The translations under genes were made by a program, and so were the position numbers. A DNA stretch of 64,000 bases from Ancylostoma caninum (taxonomy: Eukaryota > Nematoda > Chromadorea > Rhabditida > Ancylostomatidae), in NCBI GenBank assembly GCA_037903475.1, contig JBAJFG010000006.1, forward strand, positions 62,001 through 126,000, written 5' to 3'. A model generated the notes under the pieces. It was not told the origin of the DNA and did not search any database. It was given only the letters and a program-made list of their open reading frames with translations. Shown here piece after piece: positions 12,001 to 20,369 of this stretch. Position 1 is the first letter of the stretch. Each line of letters begins with the position of its first letter.

Positions 12001-13294
12001 TCGAGATGGGATGGGCTCCTGCCGTTGAGATCTTAGGCTTCATAAGAGAAAGTGAGAGATTCAAAGGACAAGGCGCGTAGGCGTACCTCAGAATCCTATA
12101 TGTATGCTAGAATGCAAAAAGAGCAGTTCTTCAATTTTTTGCAGTCAAACTGGTTCAACGATTTGACATAATAAAGCCTGCTATTGGGAAGAGACGCTTG
12201 TACTCAGCGGAAGTTGGCCAGCATTTTGATATAAGGGAGTTTCGCGGTGTTCGTCTCGTTAGCATGTTCAACCTCAGCAATTATATAGGTATAACCACTC
12301 CCATGGCTTTCGTTCACGAAAGCTAAGATGATAAGATGTTCATAAAAGCAGACAGTTCTTTGGGTGCCTCACTGTAGATCATATTTTACAATCGTCGTGG
12401 TTACGCGTATAATCTGCCGCATATTACGAGAAAGCTGTGTAAAGCGAAAAGGTACGCATTATGGATACTATTTGATCCATTAACGAAACGGATTCTAACG
12501 GATTTTTGGGGTTTTTCGTTAATTCGTTAGTTCGTTGCGTTAGGCCAAAAATGGTAGTTACGCGTTATTTCATTGATTCCTTACGTTAGCAACGCACAGC
12601 CCTGGTCCGCACCCAACAGCTCTCACGCATTCTGTCTGACCACTTATCTCGCTGTGCCAATCTCGCTGGGCCACAGTTTCAACAGGACGTCAGCCGGTCC
12701 GATAAGTCCCGTAGGGCTTGTCTAGTCTCAATGGGAACGGAAACAAAACTGGGCTTTCACACCTAGCAGGTTGGTGATATATATACATGTTTAATCAGTA
12801 TCAGCAAATGTTCAACCAAAACGAGGTGGTCTGAGCGTTTCGTGCTAGGGACGAACCCCCAAAAGTGAATGAAGCAGACGCGCTGATGTGGGTGGACAGA
12901 GCACGTCTGATTGTGGAAATTGATAGCGGGGTTCGAACACAGCTTCATCCTTAACTTTGTCGCAACCTCTTTTCTCACTTGATCAACGGTTTTGTCTATT
13001 TTATGAACTTCCGACAGTAAAACATTCGAAACTACTATTCCACCTTGCTCTTACTAACCGTTTGCGACTATTTTTTCATTAATTCATGAGATAGCCAATA
13101 TTTCAATTTCTTACAAAAGCATTTTATTTACTTACTCCATCTAGAAGTATTTCTAAAAACGCGTACCTATGATAACCTTCATGAGCCAAGCTTGAGTCAG
13201 TTTCTGGTTGTCTGAGAAAGTACATCAGGTTCATAACTGACAATAACAGCAAGCAGGCAATTGTGAGGAAGCCAACCAGTTTTTGTCGCCGCAT
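1..13294 (-). CDS. DUF273-family putative type II membrane glycosyltransferase, 7 exons, 3' end outside window
   Basis: Predicted exons on the minus strand: 13294-13167, 7838-7550, 7467-7389, 5046-4940, 4866-4765, 4632-4421 and 71-1 (runs off the window). Every border is GT-AG and codon phases match across all six introns; about 329 residues are visible. The start ATG at 13294 is chosen because it precedes a basic MRRQK and a ~20-residue hydrophobic segment (residues 7-27), a type II signal anchor. Seen in order: [24 protein letters not shown] followed by VVNPNH (a DxD-type sugar-nucleotide/metal motif), [32 protein letters not shown] and DDFMIHGWK. This series matches the nematode DUF273 family, thought to be Golgi-type glycosyltransferases; donor and acceptor are unknown. 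Exon 2 may contain a further in-frame 69-nt intron, since about 23 residues after LLKHK look inserted relative to the family. Introns of 5.3, 2.3 and 4.3 kb are full of repeats. No stop or frameshift is seen, so it looks functional. Confidence 0.87.
890..1000. repeat. TTCGAA-rich repeat patch, partner patch at 2740-2830
   Basis: This stretch is dense in TTCGAA/ATTCGAAT-type words, and a similar dense patch lies at 2740-2830 in the same intron. Such palindromic subterminal words are common near the ends of DNA transposons. I could not align clean terminal inverted repeats or a target duplication between the two patches, so an element of about 1.9 kb is only a guess. ORFs here look like shadows. 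Confidence 0.25.
1288..1530 (+). repeat. Degenerate ~60-bp minisatellite, isolated copy
   Basis: About three to four diverged units share the words CCCCACTACTAGACGCCGGC, ACTGGACG and GTGGACCCGT. These match the minisatellite seen near 25.4, 26.9 and 35.6 kb and, more distantly, the units inside the Helitron-like elements. It lies in the last visible intron of the DUF273 gene (72-4420). The open frames across it exist because the unit length is near a multiple of three and CpG-rich; no coding role is inferred. Confidence 0.6.
2475..2720 (-). other. Unassigned open stretch in the last visible DUF273 intron
   Basis: The minus strand is open for about 80 codons with protein-like composition, including [13 protein letters not shown], and ends at a stop at 2475. 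The opposite strand is also open here. It is not a DUF273 exon: the phase-matched next exon of that gene starts at base 71. It could be a transposon relic or chance. Apart from this and the repeats at 0.9-1.5 kb, I see nothing interpretable in the intron 72-4420. Confidence 0.15.
6022..6660 (+). pseudogene. RTE-type LINE, 5'-truncated 3' end (reverse transcriptase C-terminus and tail)
   Basis: The frame opening at 6022 and recognisable from about 6045 reads [20 protein letters not shown], then an alternation of [30 protein letters not shown] and RTTGGPPT. This is the C-terminal part of the reverse transcriptase ORF of RTE-like LINEs that are abundant in strongylid nematodes. A stop at 6481-6483 and frame changes follow, but the terminal homology (DRIHW, LARERD-like, REST-like) can be traced to about 6635. 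It then ends in a short tandem tail of GGTGATCAA units near 6640-6660. Endonuclease and catalytic RT domains are missing, as expected for 5'-truncated insertion. It sits in the 5047-7388 intron of the DUF273 gene on the opposite strand and is non-functional. Confidence 0.78.
9058..9858 (+). CDS. Unrecognised gene nested in DUF273 intron 1: exons 9058-9147, 9405-9534, 9808-9858
   Basis: Three exons have GT-AG borders and matching phases: 9058-9147 (enters with one base, leaves with two), 9405-9534 (enters with one, leaves complete) and 9808-9858 (17 whole codons). The peptides are strongly protein-like: [20 protein letters not shown], then [18 protein letters not shown] and [12 protein letters not shown], then [17 protein letters not shown]. 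No signal peptide or catalytic motif can be named and I do not recognise the family. The 5' exons should lie upstream on the plus strand but were not found. The gene would be transcribed opposite to the DUF273 gene and lie wholly in its first intron. It could instead be a captured or decayed fragment, but intact splice sites and phases argue for a real gene. Confidence 0.5.
9947..10472 (+). CDS. Probable continuation of the nested unrecognised gene: exons 9947-10012, 10039-10214, 10337-10356, 10404-10472
   Basis: Four candidate exons agree in phase with one another. The clearest is 10039-10214, with [16 protein letters not shown] and [17 protein letters not shown]. Before it, 9947-10012 reads [20 protein letters not shown]. 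After it comes a 20-nt exon, then 10404-10472 reading [20 protein letters not shown]. The link from exon 9808-9858 is not in phase (0 versus 2), so a small exon is missing, one border is wrong, or the gene carries an indel. The donors at 10013 and 10473 are weak. The 3' end was not found; a hAT-like element starts 300 bp downstream at 10780 and may have disrupted or lengthened the next intron. Family unknown. Confidence 0.32.
10780..12604. mobile_element. hAT-like DNA transposon, non-autonomous, 1.8 kb
   Basis: The ends are CAGGGCTGTGCGTT at 10780 and its inverted copy ending at 12604. Flanks are GCCCGCAC (10772-10779) and GTCCGCAC (12605-12612), an 8-bp target duplication with one mismatch. 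An 8-bp duplication with ends starting CAGGG is the hAT superfamily signature. Both ends have subterminal repeats of CGTTAATTCGTTA-type words, typical of transposase-binding regions. No transposase ORF is present. The interior carries a decayed coding segment (11255-11690) that also occurs at 31.4 kb, so the element either captured it or was invaded by another repeat. Confidence 0.8.
11255..11690 (-). pseudogene. Decayed coding repeat, copy 1 ([12 protein letters not shown] type), unknown protein
   Basis: The minus strand encodes, across at least one frameshift and several stops, [13 protein letters not shown], then [12 protein letters not shown], then [17 protein letters not shown]. The same peptide series is at 31364-31847, where the frame is open. 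Conservation at the amino-acid level with indels in this copy suggests a formerly coding sequence spread by transposition, but I do not recognise the protein. A palindrome around AAGGTGGGCCCC and GGACCCACCTTG lies at about 11633-11676. The copy sits inside the hAT-like element 10780-12604. Confidence 0.55.
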
Positions 13295-13318
13295 CGTCAC
13301 TATAAAACTGGAGAATAT

Positions 13319-13335
13319 CTGCAGAACAAAGTAGT
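13319..13335 (-). promoter_or_regulatory. Possible trans-splice (spliced leader) acceptor of the DUF273 gene
   Basis: On the minus strand a pyrimidine-rich TTTGTTCTGCAG ends 24 nt before the predicted start ATG at 13294. The reading frame continues upstream of the ATG, but the sequence there is not convincing protein. Nematode mRNAs often receive a spliced leader a few tens of nucleotides before the ATG, so this is a natural candidate; an ordinary cis acceptor after a 5' UTR exon is the alternative. No SL gene is in the window. Confidence 0.35.
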
Positions 13336-13399
13336 ACAGGATGCAACCCATCAACCATAGAGATTCAGAATTTCTCACTTGCTATTCTAACGCATAGTC

Positions 13400-14890
13400 A
13401 ACATGAAACAGGGTATAAAGTGTACGACAGCAATATATATTTTTATCCAAGTACAGTGAGGGCCGATGGTGGTGTGTTTTTTGCGGACAAGGGAATCGAG
13501 CCACGCAGCTGCTCCGCTCACGCATTAGTTGCCGTCGTTGTGGTAAATCGTGGTTTTTTGGTAGCTTTTTAGCATATTTGATGTTAACTATCAAGAAAAC
13601 GCGATAGTTTGTTGTCACAGCGAGGACTCCGGCGCGAGCGGCGCATTCCTGCTGCTTGCTTCCCGAATCCGTGCAAAACGCATCATCATCGACGCTTAAT
13701 GTGCAGATATTAAATCTGTGGATTCAACTTCAACTCAGCATTGACAACACTGCAAGTAAATGGGTGAGCACTTGGTTCACACTTTAGCCTGAATGACTTG
13801 TGTAGCATTCTTGCCGTGACAAGCATGCTTGTGTTATGCACGAAACGAGGTAGTCGAATCCCTCTTGATCAACAGAAAAATATGAAGCATTACATGTACA
13901 GGCTGTTCCCAAAGTTTTTTCTCCTTGTTCTTGTTTATTCTCTGTTCCAATAGCTTTTACTATCTGAGATGATGAGGCTATTAAAAAACGTGTTAGATTC
14001 CAGGTTCAGTCGTCTCTGAACCTCGGCATAGTTCTTCAGTATGGGTTATTCAAATTTGACTCTTAGTCTCTGTGAAGGCCAAGAAGCAGTTCTAGCGAGG
14101 TCTTTGCCAGGTGAAGATGAAGCGAACTTTTAACGGCACAAGAAATATGCAAAAATTCCGTGGAAGGCTAATCTGAACCCGGAAACAGTTGTATACTTCA
14201 AAGAACAGCAAAAAAAACTAGAGAATGCTCACGTTCACATGCTAGGTCGAAAAATCTCATTATATCGTAGGTGAAAAAATACTCCTCGTGCCGTAGTCCA
14301 TTGATAAAGTGCGTTTCAAACATGGGTTGACGAGATAGTGCTTAGGCTTAGTTCCCTTGGTTCCTGAATTTCATCGGTTTACTACAGTACAACTATCGTA
14401 CTATTGTATTATTAGCTCCCGCATAACTCAAGAATGGAAGAAATTTTCAGGTAAATTACTTGACGGAACTACAGCAGAATGGTGAACAGGATGGACAGCA
14501 CAACACGTCGGTGTGCGACTTCGCGACATCATTAGCATTGGAATTGTATATAAATATGAACGAAATCTAAATGGAAACCTACAAAAATACCATTCAAACA
14601 CAGGGCAGACTCATCTTACGACCTAATAACCCAATATACTAGTATCGAAGCTGCAAAAGAGTTAGCAAACCCGTTCCAAGCATGTTTGAACGTCCCCACG
14701 CGCTGACAGAAGCTATGGACCACTGTGGCACAGCAAAGCAGGGAATCGTGTAAATATATATACATTGAAAGAAAACAAACCGTAGAATTCGTCAAGGGAT
14801 ATGTAGTCGTTTCTCAACACTTTTCAAGCATAAGCACCGTAATCTCTGTGAGCAACACTAACAATTTCTCCTTGTATTAGTGTGACAAAC
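13400..14890. other. Upstream region of the DUF273 gene; no confident gene
   Basis: The part nearest the gene (13400-13700) is GC-richer and may hold its promoter, but no defined element can be named. ORFs here are short and unconvincing. At 14478-14511 lies a 34-nt word (around GAACAGGATGGACAGCACAA) whose inverted copy is at about 15206-15239. Nothing else was interpretable. Confidence 0.4.
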
Positions 14891-14893
14891 AGG

Positions 14894-15038
14894 GCTAGGT
14901 CTCATGGACGCATAACCAAGCAAAACCAGGCGAGCAAACCTACTTTCATATCCTAGCATAACTTAGTCTATATGATAACCAATCATGCTAATCATGATTG
15001 GTTTGCGGGTCATTGTTTCCGCCTCGAACTTCTAACCC
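14894..15038. mobile_element. Short palindromic MITE, diverged copy of the one at 58920-59061
   Basis: The left end reads GGGCTAGG, then ACGCATAACCAAGCAAACC; the right end is an imperfect inverted copy ending in CTAACCC. Element length (145 bp) and end sequence closely resemble the clearer MITE at 58920-59061 (142 bp, ends GCTGGGATTCAT). Target duplication is not clear in this copy. No coding capacity. Confidence 0.5.
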
Positions 15039-15232
15039 TAATAACCGTGCAGCAGTAATGGAGCACGAACAGCATAATTCTCCGAATGCAAAGTCTAAGC
15101 CATCTTATCAAGTTTCTGCCATCCTCGCTGGGAGAGGAAAGTCTGAGCACCATTGCACGGGTGGATTTCAGAAAATAGAAAGAGATGCCCCTAGGCTCCG
15201 CAAACCGACGTGTTGTGCTGTCCATCCTGTTC

Positions 15233-15628
15233 ACCCACCAGATGAGGCGACCGCGTAGGTCTAGCCTCCCCGAAGCTTCCGCGACGCTGCAGCTCTCATA
15301 GCACCCGTCCATTTCTTCTTGCAAGTGCACACAGCGTCGCAACAGTGGAAGGCTGGTTTTCCTGCTGCGTACATTGTGCAGCCTGTAAGCTCGTAAACAC
15401 TCCCTCACTCCTATGCGATGAGACCGCCAGCGAAGGTGATGAAACCACTATCTCGTGCCTGCGGGAGAGCCAGCAGTGACGTAATTGCGAGTCCCAAAAC
15501 GAATGTGCCTGAGTCCCTAAAAATCGGCCATTTCGCCACACAGTCTGCGCTCCAAGACTGCGGTGTCTATGAGTGCCGCCGCGTATCTCTAGCCACTCTA
15601 GCCCCCTTACGGCGCTTTGTTTAATAGA
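15233..15628 (-). mobile_element. Helitron-like family 1, 5' end fragment
   Basis: On the minus strand the 5' end is TCTATTAAACAAAGCGCC, preceded by A at 15629, as in the full family-1 copies at 18172 and 54129. Similarity continues for about 390 bp, through the segments around 15300-15420 shared with 18390-18550 and 53830-53930, and then stops near 15233. No matching 3' hairpin is found below it, so this copy is truncated or carries foreign sequence. Long ORFs here are shared with the other copies and are not taken as genes. Confidence 0.65.
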
Positions 15629-15639
15629 TGACCTCACTA

Positions 15640-16400
15640 CAACATCTTAGCTACAACAAACACCAGTCACGCGCGGGCCTTAAGGCTCTAAGCTCTAGCC
15701 TCAGGTCTCACTCTTGAATACTAGCGTGGTCGCACGGTCCAACTCTGACTCACTCACCGCGGCATTTAACAGCACACTAGAGAACAATAGGCTAGGCTCC
15801 TTCGACTTGTGACACTTCTTGGCACACCGCGCACAAGGCTTTTCTAGCTCAGAGGTCACCACGCCGGGACTCCAGGGCCGAATCTCGGGCCCAAATATTG
15901 CGGCTCCGACCGCTCCTCTTGGGTCACCACTTCGAGACTCCAAGCCCGAGTCACCGACTCACAGCAGCAGTTCACTGACGGCTTCAACCGCCTGGACTCT
16001 GGGTCACTCCGTCGAGACCCCTTCAGACTCGTTGCACCGCTCCGACACTCGTGGCCTTGCCACTGGAATCGCGCTGTTCTTCACTCCTCGCCAGCAGTCG
16101 ATTCTCGAACGCACCGTCCGAGTCAAGCGCACGTAGCTCGAATTCCCAACCGACTGCCAGCGGCGCCTCATATGGGCAGTGACCACGCCCCTGCGCTGTG
16201 ATTGGATGTGACCCTTCAGCTGCCGCGCACGTGACTCGCACAACTCAGGCAGACAATGGTCCTATACAGAATACGCGAAAACTGTACATGAGAAACCAAA
16301 ACAATAGTTAAACAGGAAAATACTACTACACTACACTAACACAGCACTTTTTAAGCAGTTTTAACAAGAAGAGGTGAGTTTCGATTATTGCTGTTGTCGG
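15640..16400. other. GC-rich stretch without recognised gene
   Basis: Both strands carry ORFs of 70-105 codons, which is expected from the base composition. The minus-strand frame at 15701-15943 includes a CxxC..C cluster (CARCAKKCH) faintly like a zinc knuckle, but nothing else supports a Gag or other protein. No terminal repeats were found. Confidence 0.3.
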
Positions 16401-16407
16401 CAATGTA

Positions 16408-16681
16408 TAGTGGACGTCAATGGCGTTGGCCCATCTGCGGCCTTCAGAAAGAAGGACGTTGCGCAACCGCGCCGCGCGCGCCGCAACCTATGTATAGTGC
16501 TGCTGTTATGCAATTCCTTACAGCTTTTCTACTCGATTCTAAGGATTTTCGAGCATGTCGGGGAGAAAAGATCCTAGAAATAGCATTCCGCAGGTCACGA
16601 CACCGATCCCGGCGCGGTCGGCGCGGTCGCGCTGCGTCCTTCTCGAGGCCGCAGATGGGCCACCGCCGTTGCCGTCCACTG
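16408..16681. mobile_element. Tc1/mariner-type MITE with long inverted arms, 274 bp
   Basis: The ends are TAGTGGACG at 16408 and CGTCCACTG at 16681, each flanked by TA (16406-16407 and 16682-16683), the Tc1/mariner target duplication. Inverted similarity extends about 75 bp into each side (GTTGGCCCATCTGCGGCC against GGCCGCAGATGGGCCACC). Transcripts could fold into a long hairpin. ORFs on both strands mirror each other only because of this inverted structure. No transposase. Confidence 0.7.
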
Positions 16682-16689
16682 TATATTGG

Positions 16690-17454
16690 CAGTGCAGAAA
16701 CTGTCTTTTTCACAAAATAAAATTCTTTTTCGCCGTTTCTTGGTATCACGGTAACTAATTGATGTGAAGGTCGAGAATGATTATCAAAATATTCCGCTGC
16801 CCGATCCACAGTATATGAATAACCACCTCAGTAATGTGGTCGTCGAACACTCTATCATGTATAGACCCGTACACTGTAGATCCAGGATCACCTAATATGA
16901 AGAACTGGAGTGTTGAGCAGTACCTGAATGTTTAGAACACCTACGCAAACTTGTTATGAATACACAGAGACGAATCAGTCACAGTAGAAATGCCATAATC
17001 GACTTGATATTTTCCAACGATGCTGCACGTCACACCAATTTTACGCGAAAGATGACAGATGCCGGGTAGGCGGGATGAGCACTGGAGAAGGGTTTAGGTA
17101 CTAGGTCTAAGGTTTATATCTCTCTTATTTCTGCGTATTTTTCGCTGAAACTTTGGCAGTTGCCTGTGGAGTCAACACGCTATCATAATCCAATGAGCAC
17201 TCAAGCTCAAAGGTTTTGCCTGGAGGACCCCTTGTCGACTCATTAGCTAGAAGCCAAATCAGATCAAAATTTTTCTCGCACAGAACGATTGGATTATTTA
17301 CTCCACTACTGAAAGATGGAATACTTAACATGTCGGTCAACAGATTCAAGCTATACCTTGACCATAGACTGAAGACACAATAGTAGATTTTTCTCTGTGT
17401 ATATTGTAGTCTCATCAATTTTCTAAGATGTATGCTTAGTGACATTTGTATTTA
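16690..17454. other. Intergenic stretch with one unassigned minus-strand open frame
   Basis: The minus strand is open at 17125-17445; its last ~55 codons read protein-like (FDLIWLLANESTRGPP, then FELECSLDYDSV). A possible splice acceptor TCTTTCAG precedes them. It may be a decayed terminal exon or a transposon piece directly abutting the 3' end of the Helitron-like element at 17455. I cannot name a family. The rest holds nothing recognisable. Confidence 0.2.
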
Positions 17455-18711
17455 CTAGCGCCCTTTCGAGACGCTAGAAAGTGGGGTGGGGCAGCCACTT
17501 GAGGTATGTGCAAAAGCTTCACACATGCAAAACGTTTAGAAAATTAGCAAATAAGCAAAATTAATCATTAACTGAGCTCAAACTCAAAAATCTTCTTATA
17601 AGTTACGTATATTCTACGGGTCTGGCCGCCTCTTCAATGTCGGGCTTGGAGTCTTCTCGTAATCCCAGCCTTGCTTGTAAGTTCTTAATCACGCAATTAC
17701 ATGTAAAGCTAATTTCCGATACAATGATACTACCTATTTTTTGTCACATTTCTTACATGCCTGCGGACCCGTTATGAACGGTCAATTTCAACTCAACGGA
17801 GTATCTTTCACATGACTTCAGTACTTGTGAATAACACTGTAACCAATGCCGTGTGAATAATCACCTAGAATGATTCAAGCTCCACGTTGTTGAGATAGTC
17901 CAACTGGTGAGCTTCTGCTTCAATATACAGGGAGGAAGAACAGGTGGTCGACTGAGATACAAATGAGCGTGTAGCGTGCCCTGCTCCACCGGTAGACGTG
18001 CACCTTGGTGTTTTCCTCACTACTGGGCCACGGCGGATCCATTCTCCATCCGTGAATCCCAGCGACGGACGCAGAAAGTGGGCGGGAGGGGTGGGGGGCG
18101 TGGGAAAAGAGTGGGGTCTCAGCCGCTTTGGGGACCCAGATGGAAAATAAAATTGATAAAAATATTAACTATCTATTAAACAAAGCGCCGTAAGGGGGCT
18201 AGAGCGGCTAGAGATACCGGGTGGCACTCATAGACACCGCAATCTTGAGTCGCAGACTGTGTGGCGAAATGGCCGATTTCCATGGACGCAGACACGTTCG
18301 CTTTGGGACCCGCAATTACGTCACGGCTGGCTCTCCCGCATGCACGGGATGGTGATTTCATCACCTTTGCTGGCGGTCTCGCCGCATAGGAGTGAGGGAG
18401 TGTTTACAGCTTTCAGGCTGCACAATGTACGCAGCAGGAAAACCAGCCTTCCACTGTTGCGACGCTGTGTGCACTTGGAGGAAGAAATGGACGGGTGCCA
18501 TGGGCGTGTGGCGTCTCGGAAGCTTCGGGAAGGCTGGATCTACGCGGTCGCCTCATCTGGTGGATGCTATTGGCGCATCCCATGCTGAATTCTCGCGGCG
18601 ATTGTGTAGTCGCCACATCCGTTCGTTACGAGAAAGCTTCTGCACTAACAAAGAGTAAACGCCTCTAAAAAGGAATGCATGACATTGTATATCCAATCAA
18701 CTATGTACAGA

Positions 18712-19915
18712 TACGGGTCCACCGATGGAGAAAGGGCCCGCCGTGGCCCAATGGTGCGGGGGACGCCAGGATACGGGTCCACCGATGAAGAAAGGGCCCG
18801 CCGTGGCCCAGTGCTGTGGGGAACGCCAAGAAACGGGTCCACCGTTGGAGAAAGGGCCCGCCGTGGCCCAGTGCTGTGGGGAACGCCAAGAAACGGGTCC
18901 ACCGATGGAGAAAGGGCCCGCCGTGGCCCAGTGCTGTGGGGAACGCCAAGAAACGGGTCCACCGATGGAGAAAGGTCCCGCCGTGGCCCAGTGCTGTGGG
19001 GAACGCCATGGGGTGGGTCCAGCTATGGAGAAAAGGCCCGCCAAGTCCCAATGGTGCGGCGGACGCCGAGATACGGGTCCACCGATGGAGAAAAGGCCCC
19101 CCGTGGCCCAATGGTGCGGGGGACGCCAGGATACGGGTCCACCGATGAAGAAAGGGCCCGCCGTGGCCCAGTGCTGTGGGGAACGCCAAGAAACGGGTCC
19201 ACCGTTGGAGAAAGGGCCCGCCGTGGCCCAGTGCTGTGGGGAACGCCAAGAAACGGGTCCACCGATGGAGAAAGGGCCCGCCGTGGCCCAGTGCTGTGGG
19301 GAACGCCAAGAAACGGGTCCACCGATGGAGAAAGGGCCCGCCCTGGCTCACTGCTGTGGGGAACGCCATGACGTAGGCAGCTATGGAGAAAAGGCCCGCC
19401 AAGTCCCAATGGTGCGGCGGACGCCGAGATACGGGTCCACCGATGGAGAAAAGGCCCCCCGTGGCCCAATGGTGCGGGGGACGCCAGGATACGGGTCCAC
19501 CGATGAAGAAAGGGCCCGCCGTGGCCCAGTGCTGTGGGGAACGCCAAGAAACGGGTCCACCGATGGAGAAAGGGCCCGCCCTGGCTCACTGCTGTGGGGA
19601 ACGCCATGACGTTGGTCCAGCTATGGAGAAAAGGCCCGCCAGGGCCCAATGGTGCGGGGGACGCCGAGACGCGGGTCCACCGATGGAGAAAGGGCCCGCC
19701 GTGGCCCAGTGCTGTGGGGAACGCCATGACGTGGGTCCAGCTATGGAGAAAAGGCCCGCCAGGGCCCAATGGTGCGGGGGACGCCGAGACACGGGTCCAC
19801 CGATGGAGAAAGGGCCCGCCGTGGCCCAGTGCTGTGGGGAACACCATGACGTGGGTCCAGCTATGGAGAAAAGGCCCGCCAGGGCCCAATGGTGTGGAGA
19901 ACGTCAGGATACGGG
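18712..19915 (+). repeat. 60-bp minisatellite array, ~20 units, with 360-bp higher-order repeat
   Basis: The unit is almost exactly 60 bp, containing ACCGATGGAGAAAGGGCCCG, CCGTGGCCCAGTGCTGTGGG and GAACGCCAAGAAACGGGTCC in series. Variant units recur in order: the six units of 18721-19080 (a GTGCGG unit, a GATGAAG unit, a GTTGGAG unit, and so on) are repeated at 19081-19438, giving a 360-bp higher-order period. The 3' part (19617-19858) switches to a 120-bp dimer. Because 60 is divisible by three, several frames on both strands are open for 200-290 codons. These are by-products of the array and are not annotated as genes. Confidence 0.97.
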
Positions 19916-20369
19916 TTCACTTTAGTCCGATATTGTTGAGAATGCCAGAATGCGATCCGCCCCTGGAGAACGGATCCGGCTTGCGCTAACTGTGAGGAAG
20001 GCGCCAGAATGCGGGAGCTCTGATGGAGGAAGGGTCGCCGTGGCTCAGTGGCGTGGATAACACCAAGATACGGGTCCGCCAATATAGGATTGGTCCGCTT
20101 TGACTCAGTAAAGTGGAGAATACCAGGTTATGGTTCAGGCCTAATAGTGAAGATGGCGCCAGAATACGGGTCCACCGATGCAGGAAAGTCCGCTGGGGCC
20201 CAGTAGTGTGGAAAACACTCGGATACGATTTCGCTTTATCCAATAGTGTGGGGAACGGCAGGATACAGTTCCGCCGATGGAGAACGCGTCTGCGTTGGCC
20301 CGATAGTGAGGAATACACATGAATACGCCATACGATGAAGAACGAACTTCCCATTCTCATACTCAACTC

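Noticed and set aside
15010..15408. 132-codon minus-strand ORF as a gene
   Set aside because: Its first half is the Helitron-like family-1 end sequence shared with 18.4 and 53.9 kb, and its second half crosses a MITE border.
18712..19915. Possible CRISPR array
   Set aside because: Units are contiguous with no unique spacers and the genome is eukaryotic; it is a minisatellite.
18679..19989. Several overlapping ORFs of 110-294 codons on both strands, each giving 20-residue repeats
   Set aside because: They follow from a 60-bp tandem unit without stops in several frames; both strands and multiple frames are open equally, with no start context, splice or domain evidence.
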